From a virus, in IMG/VR virus record IMGVR_UViG_3300009308_000013, positions 1-21,330 of that record: DNA of 21,330 nucleotides. One strand, 5' to 3'. The stretch's first letter is position 1; every line of letters begins with the position of its first letter. The position numbers and the translations under genes were made by a program. The notes beneath the pieces are model-generated. The model was given only the letters and a program-made list of their open reading frames with translations, ran no database searches and was not told the DNA's origin. Positions 13,237 to 19,325 of the stretch are shown here, in pieces.

Positions 13237-13548
13237 ATGAATATTGAATTTGATAAGTACCTAATCACGTCGGACAAAAACAACTTTATTGTTTCGGAAA
13301 AATACGAAAAGCGGGACGGGGCAGGAAAAGAAGCAGAACTGACAGGAGTTTTCGCTTTTCGAGAGATTAGTTGGCACGGAACAATTGAGTCGTCGTTAAG
13401 AAAACTGCTAACGCTCGATTTAAAGGGTGAGACAGTCGTCTCTGTCGGTTCTCTACTCGAAACTATACAAATACACAAGAAAGAGTTAGAGACGGTGTAC
13501 GAGTCTTTAAAGAGTATTTTAAGTGAAGTGGATAAAAACGAATTTTAA
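13237..13548 (+). CDS. Hypothetical phage protein bracketed by direct repeats
   Basis: A 103-residue protein beginning MNIEFDKYLITSDKNNFIVS. It looks like a small beta sheet followed by a long helix (about 60-100, ETIQIHKKELETVYESLKS). It has a good site, AGCGGGGGA, before the ATG. The pattern 'YLITSD-N-FIV-EK' with a later 'G-F-FREISWHGTIE' is shared with small proteins I have seen in Gram-positive phage early regions, but I cannot name a family. The gene lies between two copies of a direct repeat, one formed by the end of the gene before it, which suggests it is an inserted cassette. Confidence 0.7.
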   Translation: MNIEFDKYLITSDKNNFIVSEKYEKRDGAGKEAELTGVFAFREISWHGTIESSLRKLLTLDLKGETVVSVGSLLETIQIHKKELETVYESLKSILSEVDKNEF

Positions 13549-13575
13549 AGAGGGAAATTACTATTCTTCTAAAAT
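13549..13575 (+). repeat. Direct repeat copy 2
   Basis: Second copy of the repeat at 13191-13217, with core TTACTATTCTTCTAAAAT (13558-13575). In one frame it still reads GKLLFF-stop, like the GDLLLF-stop end of the 12669 gene, so it looks like a remnant of that gene's end left behind the inserted gene. Confidence 0.7.
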
Positions 13576-13593
13576 CCGAGAGGTGGAAAACCA

Positions 13594-13872
13594 ATGAAAA
13601 CCGATCCGAAGTATTTTTACACCACACTTAATTCGAAGTCTCAAAAAGAACTAGACGCAAGAATCGCAGACAACGAATTGCGAGGTTTTGAGTTAGTGAG
13701 GAGCGCGGCAATTGAAGACAGTACGGGGTTTGCAACTAACAGCAGCTACGTTGATCCGGAAGGTGTCAGAAGAAGATACAGGGTTGATTCTGTAACTCGT
13801 AAATATCAAGCGTTAATGAGGAGGGAAAACCGCAGCGGTGGAGGAAATGACGGTGAGACAATTGTTGAGTAA
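13594..13872 (+). CDS. Hypothetical protein
   Basis: A 92-residue basic protein, MKTDPKYFYTTLNSKSQKEL at the start and rich in Arg in the middle (EGVRRRYRVDSVTRKYQ, about 56-72). It has a strong site (GAGAGGTGG) before the ATG. The Gly-rich end RSGGGNDGETIVE is probably disordered. The pattern suggests a small nucleic-acid-binding protein, but no family is recognised. Its 3' end overlaps the next small gene. Confidence 0.65.
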   Translation: MKTDPKYFYTTLNSKSQKELDARIADNELRGFELVRSAAIEDSTGFATNSSYVDPEGVRRRYRVDSVTRKYQALMRRENRSGGGNDGETIVE

Positions 13873-13978
13873 ATCTAGTGAACTACGCGAACTATATATA
13901 CAGACTGGAAGAGTTAAGTTCAAAGAAGAAGCCGAAGAATTTGAAGAAGAATTGATCCGGAGATTCGAACTGCCATGA
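13847..13978 (+). CDS. Small acidic helical protein
   Basis: A 43-residue ORF, MTVRQLLSKSSELRELYIQT then GRVKFKEEAEEFEEELIRRFELP. It is helical and highly charged. The ATG (13847) is only two or three bases from GGTGGAGG; the in-frame GTG at 13853 has better spacing and may be the true start. It overlaps the previous gene by 26 bases and the next by four (ATGA). Real coding is supported by the overlap chain and codon pattern, but the ORF is short. Confidence 0.55.
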   Translation: MTVRQLLSKSSELRELYIQTGRVKFKEEAEEFEEELIRRFELP

Positions 13979-14112
13979 GCAAAACACCCTGGAGATTGTT
14001 GACTCGGTTAGAAAATGTCAATGGTAATTTTCAAAGGGTGACGGTGTACGAGCGGATGGCTAGAAAACAGTTAAACAGAATGATAAAAAATGGATGGAGT
14101 TGGATTGAGTGA
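13975..14112 (+). CDS. Small basic protein
   Basis: A 45-residue ORF, MSKTPWRLLTRLENVNGNFQ then RVTVYERMARKQLNRMIKNG and WSWIE. It starts by ATGA overlap with the preceding small gene and ends overlapping the SSB start (GTGA, 14109-14112). It is basic and Trp-containing, so nucleic-acid binding is possible. The family is unknown. Its place between two linked genes makes it likely to be translated. Confidence 0.6.
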   Translation: MSKTPWRLLTRLENVNGNFQRVTVYERMARKQLNRMIKNGWSWIE

Positions 14113-14627
14113 ATAACGTAAATTTAATTGGTCGCTGGGTTAGAGAACATGACGTTGCAGTAGTAGGGCAAGGGGTAACGGTAGTTAAAAACACTTTAGC
14201 GGTGGATCACCCATTCAAGAAAGATGATTCTAGTTTTATCCGAGTGGTAATGTTCGCTAAAACTGGTGAACTAGCAAATCAATATACGGGCAAAGGTTCA
14301 AAAGTCGCAATCAGCGGCCACATTCAAACGGGGTCGTATGAAAAAGATGGCGTGAAAATTTATACAACAGATGTGATTGGGAGCAATATTGAGTTTCTTG
14401 ATTCGAAAAAAGACACATCACAGAACACCTCTAATGGACAGTCTAACACCCAACAACAACAAAGCTACACGAATACACAGAATCAACAACAGAGCGGCTA
14501 CAGTGGGCAACAAGGCGCTTCGTATGGCAATCAACAGCAACAGCAGTACAAGCAACCGCAATATCAACAACCGCAACAAGGTTATCAACAACCTATCGAG
14601 GTGGACCCGGATGAACTTCCCTTCTAA
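14109..14627 (+). CDS. ssb: Single-stranded DNA-binding protein
   Basis: A 172-residue SSB. The OB-fold (about 1-98) begins MNNVNLIGRWVREHDV and includes FIRVVMFAKTGELANQY, KVAISGHIQTGSYEKDGV and TDVIGSNIEFLD, as in bacterial SSB. Residues 101-161 are a Gln/Asn/Ser/Gly-rich linker. The acidic tip DPDELPF (166-172) would recruit repair and replication partners. The GTG at 14109 is preceded by GGATGGAG and overlaps the stop of the small gene before it. It protects single strands for RecT-mediated recombination and for replication. The Gln-rich linker explains a shadow frame that is Ser/Asn/Arg-rich. Confidence 0.95.
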   Translation: MNNVNLIGRWVREHDVAVVGQGVTVVKNTLAVDHPFKKDDSSFIRVVMFAKTGELANQYTGKGSKVAISGHIQTGSYEKDGVKIYTTDVIGSNIEFLDSKKDTSQNTSNGQSNTQQQQSYTNTQNQQQSGYSGQQGASYGNQQQQQYKQPQYQQPQQGYQQPIEVDPDELPF

Positions 14628-14648
14628 ATGAAAACGAGGTGATTGGAA

Positions 14649-15206
14649 ATGAAGTGGAAAAACGTTTTGGGGTACGAGGGGATTTATGAGGTTAGCAATA
14701 CCGGAGAAGTCAGAACGAAAGAAGGTAAAACGACTTTCAGCAAAATGCACGGAGTTAGAAAGTGGAAACAACGAACATTGAAGCAAAAAGTAACTAAGGA
14801 TAAGACTTGTAGGGTCAGCCTGTGGAAAGACGGAAAAGAGAAAACTTGGTTGGTTCATAGGTTAGTAGCTTTCGCTTTTATCCCAGAAGTAGAGGGCAAG
14901 ATTTATATAAACCACATTGATGGTTCGCGTTTAAATAACAGTATAGATAACCTTGAGTGGTGTACATCTGAGGAGAATATCAATCACGCATTCGACACAA
15001 GATTGATTGAAACGGGTACGGAAATTACTTTAGTGAACAGATCCACGAAAGAGAAACACAATTTTAGAAGCAAATCCAAAGCGGGGCAATTTCTAGGTAA
15101 AGGTCATGGGCATATTTCGGCTCTGTTATTAAAAGGAGTAACGTCTAGCGGTGGGTATGACATCGAATTGACAAACGCCGTAAAAGGAGAACCCGCTAAT
15201 GCATAA
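14649..15206 (+). CDS. HNH homing endonuclease with NUMOD4 domain
   Basis: A 186-residue protein. It starts MKWKNVLGYEGIYEVSNTGE, the NUMOD4 motif that begins many phage HNH homing endonucleases. The HNH_3-type catalytic core lies at about 75-120: LVHRLVAFAFIP, then YINHIDGSRLNNSIDNLEW (His of NHIDG, the two Asn of N-N-IDNLEW) and CTSEENINHA. The C-terminal part (NFRSKSKAGQFLG...GHISALLLKG) is a small DNA-binding repeat. ATG 14649 was chosen over TTG 14643 because AGGTGAT stands seven bases upstream. Such genes are free-standing mobile elements inserted between phage genes; here it sits right after ssb and overlaps the next gene by eight bases. Confidence 0.88.
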   Translation: MKWKNVLGYEGIYEVSNTGEVRTKEGKTTFSKMHGVRKWKQRTLKQKVTKDKTCRVSLWKDGKEKTWLVHRLVAFAFIPEVEGKIYINHIDGSRLNNSIDNLEWCTSEENINHAFDTRLIETGTEITLVNRSTKEKHNFRSKSKAGQFLGKGHGHISALLLKGVTSSGGYDIELTNAVKGEPANA

Positions 15207-15357
15207 CCCATACGAAATACCAATAGCGCCGACAACCCTCATGTGCAAGCCGTGTAAGGGGATCGGGACGTTAGGTGGATCAATGTATGTAACAGAGACA
15301 TGCAACGTCTGCAAGGGTACTGGAATGGTTCAGAAGGGGAGGGAAGATAATGACTGA
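15199..15357 (+). CDS. Small DnaJ-type zinc-finger protein
   Basis: A 52-residue ORF, MHNPYEIPIAPTTLMCKPCK then GIGTLGG, followed by CNVCKGTG. It has two CxxCxGxG motifs (CKPCKGIG, residues 16-23, and CNVCKGTG, about 35-42), the cysteine pattern of the DnaJ zinc finger. It overlaps the HNH stop by eight bases and the next gene by eight bases (15350-15357). AAAAGGAGA stands about ten bases upstream. The same motif pair occurs inside the dUTPase of this window. Its function is unknown, possibly protein or nucleic-acid binding. Confidence 0.72.
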   Translation: MHNPYEIPIAPTTLMCKPCKGIGTLGGSMYVTETCNVCKGTGMVQKGREDND

Positions 15358-15607
15358 TGACAAGTGGTGTGGGCTATGTGGAGAAAAAACGATAGCTGGT
15401 GAAATTCTTGTGAATATAAGTGTGATAGGAGTATGCGCTCATTGTTTGTCTATGTGCGACGAATACGACGGGGAGGGCAACGGAATGAAAATCAATGATT
15501 TCACTTACGAAGAAAAACAGAATGCGTTGGATGAAGCGTTTGTGATTATGAACGCGGACAAAGCGGAAAGGGCAGAAAAGGAATCGGAGGCTGAACGCCG
15601 TGACTAA
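15350..15607 (+). CDS. Small zinc-binding protein
   Basis: An 85-residue protein with cysteine pairs CGLCGE (7-10) and CAHC (29-32), plus Cys36, fitting a short zinc finger, and a long charged helix at the C-terminus (EKQNALDEAFVIMNADKAER). GGGGAGGGAAG precedes the ATG. It overlaps the DnaJ-like gene. No named family is recognised; treble-clef-like fingers of this kind are common in phage early proteins. Confidence 0.7.
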   Translation: MTDDKWCGLCGEKTIAGEILVNISVIGVCAHCLSMCDEYDGEGNGMKINDFTYEEKQNALDEAFVIMNADKAERAEKESEAERRD

Positions 15608-15731
15608 ACCACTCGGACCTATCACGGAAAAGGACTTTCTTTTGTCGCTAATTGACACGGTGCTTGACTTGGTAGACTTCGAATGGTTTATGGAAATTAC
15701 TGATCGACTAAAGGAGATGGGGGAATTGTGA
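15600..15731 (+). CDS. Small hypothetical protein
   Basis: A 43-residue ORF, MTKPLGPITEKDFLLSLIDT then VLDLVDFEWFMEITDRLKEM. It is acidic and helical. The GTG at 15600 has GGAGG nine bases upstream and overlaps the previous gene by eight bases; the stop overlaps the next GTG (GTGA). Spacing and overlaps support it. No function is assigned. Confidence 0.6.
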   Translation: MTKPLGPITEKDFLLSLIDTVLDLVDFEWFMEITDRLKEMGEL

Positions 15732-16150
15732 TGGGGGTTGAAGCGGTTGCGAAGCGAACGAATAAAATTGAAATGCGTAAAAAACGACTTTGGATATTAG
15801 CTGAAATTAGTAGGTTAGATGGATTGCGGTGTGACCTTTGTACCGATGAAATTGAGGGGAATTCATTGGGAAACAGAACGAATTGCGACTGCGCAGCTGC
15901 GGTAAAAGTCCGCAAGTTAGGCGAGCAACTAAGCAATCTAGTTTCTAATCGAAAGAAGATAGAATTTCAATTGCCGCCTAAACCGAAAGCCGAAGGGTTG
16001 ACTGTTGAAACGTTGACCATCGACATTTACAAGAAGTTCAAAACAAGCAATATGACGGACACTCAAATTATGAGGGAACTCAAAGTGGGTACTAAGAAGT
16101 TTCACAAGTGGAAACGCGAAAACGGATTGATGGCCGTTAAAAGTAAATAA
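15728..16150 (+). CDS. Zinc-finger and HTH-like protein
   Basis: A 140-residue protein. Residues about 28-60 carry a four-cysteine finger (LRCDLCTDEIEG ... CDCAAAVKVRKLG). The C-terminal part, DTQIMRELKVGTKKFHKWKR (about 113-132), looks like a helix-turn-helix and is strongly basic. GTG 15728 overlaps the previous stop (GTGA) with AAGGAGA nearby; the next codon is ATG 15731, an equally good start. It is likely a DNA-binding regulator of phage early type, by motif only. No exact family is known. Confidence 0.68.
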   Translation: MMGVEAVAKRTNKIEMRKKRLWILAEISRLDGLRCDLCTDEIEGNSLGNRTNCDCAAAVKVRKLGEQLSNLVSNRKKIEFQLPPKPKAEGLTVETLTIDIYKKFKTSNMTDTQIMRELKVGTKKFHKWKRENGLMAVKSK

Positions 16151-16172
16151 GTAAAAGGTGGTAGAGAACTTA

Positions 16173-16526
16173 ATGCACATATCAAAAATGGTTCATCTTC
16201 GACCAGAAGACGAACTTAGGGAAGTGATAGCTAAACAAAAAAGCATTAGTACATCTAAATTGAAAAAACTGATTGATCCGGTCTTGGAAAAAATACAGTG
16301 GCAGGAAGAAACGCTCGAAAGAAACGTTGAAACTATCCGAAAAGCAAGCGCGAGAGTGTTAAAAGCGGAATCGAAAAACTGGAAATTGAACAAGGTTCAT
16401 GAAAAAAGCGCAAACAAATTGCACAACAGGGCGCAACTTGCCGAGAATCAACTAGAGCGTGCCAGGCGTGAAATTGCTGGGTTGAAGATGGATGCGCGGA
16501 TTGCGAAACAAAGCGGACGTATTTGA
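16173..16526 (+). CDS. Coiled-coil hypothetical protein
   Basis: A 117-residue protein that is almost entirely helical and rich in Lys, Glu and Arg (e.g. LEKIQWQEETLERNVETIRK, and QLERARREIAGLK near the end). AAAGGTGG lies about 11 bases before ATG 16173; a GTG 15 bases earlier overlaps the site. It precedes the second HNH gene. A coiled-coil scaffold or small DNA-binding role is possible; the family is unknown. Confidence 0.65.
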   Translation: MHISKMVHLRPEDELREVIAKQKSISTSKLKKLIDPVLEKIQWQEETLERNVETIRKASARVLKAESKNWKLNKVHEKSANKLHNRAQLAENQLERARREIAGLKMDARIAKQSGRI

Positions 16527-16548
16527 TTATAAATTAGGGGGAATTGGA

Positions 16549-17046
16549 ATGAGCGACTCAAACAAGGCGATAAGGAGTGCTGCCGGAAGAGGTTATAGCT
16601 ACTGTGAAGGTGGTGTGATTGGGGCGAAGGGCGGTTTGCTTTCTCCGATGAAGTCTAACAAAGGTTACTTTTATTTTCACATCAAGTACAACAAGAAAAA
16701 CACTGCTATTCCTTATCACAGGTTTTTTGCCTATCTAAAGTATGGGGGGGACACATTCAAGGCGGAGTGCGTTAGGCACTTGGACGGAAACAGGGAAAAC
16801 AATACCTTCGACAACATTGCGTTAGGAACTCATAAAGAAAACACGGCAGATATAATTGGCACAAACAAGAAGAACATGATGAAGAATGCGGTAATGCAAA
16901 GGAAGTTTAGTGTGGAACAGGTAAAGCGAGTCAGAAATATGGTGAGTGAAGGAAAAACAATTAGAGCAATAGCAATCGTGTCCGGGGTGTCACCGAGTAC
17001 TATTCAGCAAATTGCCGAGGGGAGAACTTATAAATGGGTAAAGTAA
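16549..17046 (+). CDS. HNH endonuclease with C-terminal HTH (homing type)
   Basis: A 165-residue protein. The HNH_3 core is IPYHRFFAYLKYGG then ECVRHLDGNRENNTFDNIAL (about 73-98), with the His-Leu-Asp-Gly-Asn, N-N and DN-A-L-G-T residues typical of this family. TADIIG and a basic stretch follow. The C-terminal segment (FSVEQVKRVRNMVSEGKTIR then AIAIVSGVSPSTIQQI) is a helix-turn-helix for DNA recognition. GGGGG lies eight bases before the ATG; the frame upstream lacks a site. It overlaps the thyX start by 13 bases. It is likely a mobile endonuclease gene next to a conserved essential-type gene, as seen in other phages. Confidence 0.82.
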   Translation: MSDSNKAIRSAAGRGYSYCEGGVIGAKGGLLSPMKSNKGYFYFHIKYNKKNTAIPYHRFFAYLKYGGDTFKAECVRHLDGNRENNTFDNIALGTHKENTADIIGTNKKNMMKNAVMQRKFSVEQVKRVRNMVSEGKTIRAIAIVSGVSPSTIQQIAEGRTYKWVK

Positions 17047-17738
17047 TTAAATGTCTAGATAAAGGTTACGTAAGGTTAGTCGATCATATGGGGAGCGACT
17101 TGAGCATTGTGAATAGCGCTAGAGTTTCATTTGATAAACGTTCCGAGGAATTGACGAACGGGGATAAGAGGTTAATATCATTTTTATTGCGAGAAGGCCA
17201 TACAAGCCCATTTAGGCACGCGACAATGCAATTCGAGATATATGCGCCACTAATGGTCGCAAGGCAACATTGGAAACACATAGTGGGATCCGCCCACACA
17301 ATGGATGCGTGGAACGAGTCGAGTAGGCGTTACGTTACAGAAATGTCGGAGTTTTATGTGCCTGGAAAAAACGAGTGGAGAAGCAAACCGGATAACTTGA
17401 AACAGGGAAGTGGGAAACCTGTAGATGCGAGCGAAGGCGTATTTTGGACGGACGAATTAGAGAAATACATTGAACTTGGTGAAAGATTGTACGGAACAGC
17501 ATTGGAGCGCGGAATCGCACCAGAACAGGCAAGGTTATTCTTACCTGCTAATGGGATGTATATTCGATATTATTGGACGGCATCGTTGCAATCAGCATTA
17601 CACTTTTTGGATCAGCGCCTCGCAAGTGATGCACAAAAAGAAATACAAGACTATGCGAAAGTTATTGAAGAATACGTAATCGACAAGTTTCCAACCGTTT
17701 ATAAGGCTTGGTTGAAGCACAAAGGAGAGATCAAATGA
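17034..17738 (+). CDS. thyX: Flavin-dependent thymidylate synthase
   Basis: A 234-residue ThyX, making dTMP from dUMP with FAD/NADPH and methylene-tetrahydrofolate. Conserved blocks are SARVSFDKRSEELTNGDKR (28-46), EGHTSPFRHATMQFEI (54-69), LFLPANGMYIRYYWTASLQS and FLDQRLASDAQKEIQ. The ThyX motif, normally RHR-x7-S within QW-RHR--S-NE-S-RY, is changed: RQHWKHI (77-83) is followed by WNESSRRY (93-100), so KHI replaces RHR and about six residues are added before NESS. Variants with KH in this place occur in other ThyX proteins as I recall. The start ATG 17034 lies inside the end of the HNH gene. DUF3310 and dUTPase genes follow. Confidence 0.92.
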   Translation: MGKVIKCLDKGYVRLVDHMGSDLSIVNSARVSFDKRSEELTNGDKRLISFLLREGHTSPFRHATMQFEIYAPLMVARQHWKHIVGSAHTMDAWNESSRRYVTEMSEFYVPGKNEWRSKPDNLKQGSGKPVDASEGVFWTDELEKYIELGERLYGTALERGIAPEQARLFLPANGMYIRYYWTASLQSALHFLDQRLASDAQKEIQDYAKVIEEYVIDKFPTVYKAWLKHKGEIK

Positions 17739-17974
17739 TAATCAAAGGTGAAAACGTCATTGACAAGCCCGAGCACTATCACAAAGGCGGAATTGATGTA
17801 ATAGAATTTGCTAAAATGAAGTTTTCTCACGAAGAGGTTAGGGGGTTTTTCAGAATAAATATATTAAAATACACCACTAGATTCGATTTGAAAAACGGAG
17901 AAGAGGACTTGAAGAAAGCTGAGTTTTATATAAAGGCGTTAGCTGAATGGGAAGCGGGGAAGAAAAATGACTGA
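17735..17974 (+). CDS. DUF3310 family protein
   Basis: A 79-residue protein with the DUF3310 signature: KPEHYHKGGIDVIEFAKM near the N-terminus, FFRINILKYTTRFDLKNGEE in the middle and KAEFYIKALAEWEAG at the end. The family is common in phages, and the pattern 'HY..GGI..I' and 'KY..R' is retained; relatives are annotated as putative nucleotide kinases without firm proof. ATG 17735 overlaps the thyX stop (ATGA), with AAAGGAGAG upstream. Confidence 0.85.
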   Translation: MIIKGENVIDKPEHYHKGGIDVIEFAKMKFSHEEVRGFFRINILKYTTRFDLKNGEEDLKKAEFYIKALAEWEAGKKND

Positions 17975-18134
17975 AGGATTAAAAGAAATGGTTAGAACAT
18001 ACAAAGAAAACGGTGACAGAGTGGACGAGGTGCTTTATCAAGAGGTTAATTCAGTAGTAGCCCGTCTTGAATATCTTCAAGAAGCGTTGACGGTAAAGAA
18101 CGAGAAAGAAGGTGGAGTTAATGAGGTTAGCTAA
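17967..18134 (+). CDS. Small hypothetical protein
   Basis: A 55-residue ORF, MTEGLKEMVRTYKENGDRVD then EVLYQEVNSVVARLEYLQEA, helical and acidic. GCGGGGAAG lies before ATG 17967. It overlaps the DUF3310 gene by eight bases and the dUTPase start by 14 bases. A real gene is likely because it fills the gap with one clean frame and a site; the function is unknown. Confidence 0.6.
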   Translation: MTEGLKEMVRTYKENGDRVDEVLYQEVNSVVARLEYLQEALTVKNEKEGGVNEVS

Positions 18135-18750
18135 ATTATTCGCAGCACAAAAAGCGTTAGACGCGGCAGTTAATGACAAGCACGGGTTAAGTCCAACGGG
18201 CAACTTTGATTGGAAGGTACTTGCCTTGTTGACGGAAATCGGTGAATGTGCGAATGAATGGCGCGGGTTCAAAGTGTGGAGTGAGGATCAAAAGCCGAGG
18301 ACGTTTGCGAGATTCCAATGCAAGTTTTGTGGTGGGACAGGATATGGACCTAAATTATTGAAAAACTGCCCGAGTTGCAAAGGGAGTGGGACCAAGAAGA
18401 CAAATCCACTTCTTGAAGAATACGTTGACTGTCTGCATTTTGTCCTTTCTATCGGAGTTGAGTTGCAAGAACTAGGGTATGAGATTTACGGACAAGGTGG
18501 TTATTTCGCAGACTATGTAGATTTCAACATTGGATCGAGGTCGAAAAAGACTGACCCATTGAAACAATTCACTTACTTATTCCGATCTGTCACCCTGTTT
18601 GATTCAAAGCGAAATGACATTACTTATGAATCAGTTGTAAGTGAACTAATGACGTTAGGTGATGCGTTAGGTTTTACAGAACAACAGGTTGAGGATGCGT
18701 ATTATGAAAAGAACAAAACAAATCATGAAAGACAGAACGATGGTTATTGA
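18121..18750 (+). CDS. Dimeric (all-alpha) dUTPase with inserted DnaJ-like zinc finger
   Basis: A 209-residue all-alpha dUTPase-like enzyme of the dUTPase_2 family, hydrolysing dUTP to dUMP and pyrophosphate. Metal-binding motif one is LTEIGECANEWRGFKVWS (37-54, ExxE at 39/42) and motif two is LLEEYVDCLHFVLSIG (97-112, ExxxD at 99/103). The region between is broken by a finger, CKFCGGTG (67-74) and CPSCKGSG (83-90), the DnaJ CxxCxGxG pattern. The rest (FRSVTLFDSKRN, ELMTLGDALGFTEQQVEDAY) follows the family. The start is ATG 18121 after AAGGTGG; GTG 18112 is inside the site. The gene follows thyX and DUF3310, and its product would supply dUMP to ThyX. Confidence 0.88.
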   Translation: MRLAKLFAAQKALDAAVNDKHGLSPTGNFDWKVLALLTEIGECANEWRGFKVWSEDQKPRTFARFQCKFCGGTGYGPKLLKNCPSCKGSGTKKTNPLLEEYVDCLHFVLSIGVELQELGYEIYGQGGYFADYVDFNIGSRSKKTDPLKQFTYLFRSVTLFDSKRNDITYESVVSELMTLGDALGFTEQQVEDAYYEKNKTNHERQNDGY

Positions 18751-19319
18751 TGAGAATAGTAGGAATCGACCCAAGCACACGTACAGGTCTGGTAATAATG
18801 GATTTGGACGGCAACGTCATCACGCAAGAAGAAATAAAGGGAGTCGGCAGTGTGGATCCCTACCGCATGATTACTATGATTGATTCGATAATGTCTTATA
18901 TGAAGACGGACGACTTTGTAATGATTGAAGGGTTTGGCTTTGCGTCACAACAAGCAGTACAGAACGGCGGCCAGGGTTGGGGTATTAGAATGGCCCTGGC
19001 GAGACGAGGTATCGAGTATAAAGAAGTAGCACCTAACGCCTTGAAAAAGTATGTGGGTGTCAGTGGTTGGACAGGCGAAGTCGGAAACAAGGTCAAGTTG
19101 CAAGGCGCGGCTGTTAAACAAGCGGTTATAAATGGGGTCAATGAGCATTACGGGGTTCATATTCCTAATAATAATATTTGCGACGCTTACGTACTCGCGC
19201 AGATAGGACGAGCAATCAAGCAGCGAAAAGTACAACACTTGTACCAAAAAGAAGTTCTTGAAACGATATTGAATCCGCCAGAAAAGAAGAAGAAAACCAA
19301 TAAACCTAAAAGGGGATAA
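18750..19319 (+). CDS. ruvC: RuvC-like Holliday junction resolvase
   Basis: A 189-residue RNase H-fold nuclease. The N-terminal strand MRIVGIDPSTRTGLVIMDLD contains the first catalytic Asp (Asp7). FVMIEGFGFASQ (about 56-67) holds the second acidic residue (Glu). NICDAYVLAQIGRAI (about 145-159) has the third (Asp). This is the RuvC pattern: D, E, and a final DA-x-x-A helix. A basic C-terminus (EKKKKTNKPKRG) may aid DNA binding. The ATG overlaps the dUTPase stop (TGATG). It would resolve junctions made by RecT-mediated recombination or replication, or trim branched DNA before packaging. Confidence 0.9.
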   Translation: MRIVGIDPSTRTGLVIMDLDGNVITQEEIKGVGSVDPYRMITMIDSIMSYMKTDDFVMIEGFGFASQQAVQNGGQGWGIRMALARRGIEYKEVAPNALKKYVGVSGWTGEVGNKVKLQGAAVKQAVINGVNEHYGVHIPNNNICDAYVLAQIGRAIKQRKVQHLYQKEVLETILNPPEKKKKTNKPKRG

Positions 19320-19325
19320 CCAACA

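Noticed and set aside
14458-14592. CAA-rich low-complexity stretch considered as a DNA repeat
   Set aside because: It encodes the Gln-rich SSB linker and needs no other explanation.
14377-14631. Alternative frame within ssb rich in Asn, Arg and Ser
   Set aside because: It is a product of the CAA/CAG-rich linker of SSB read in another frame.
18689-18883. Plus-strand frame across the dUTPase-RuvC junction
   Set aside because: It lacks a ribosome binding site and both flanking frames are confidently identified.
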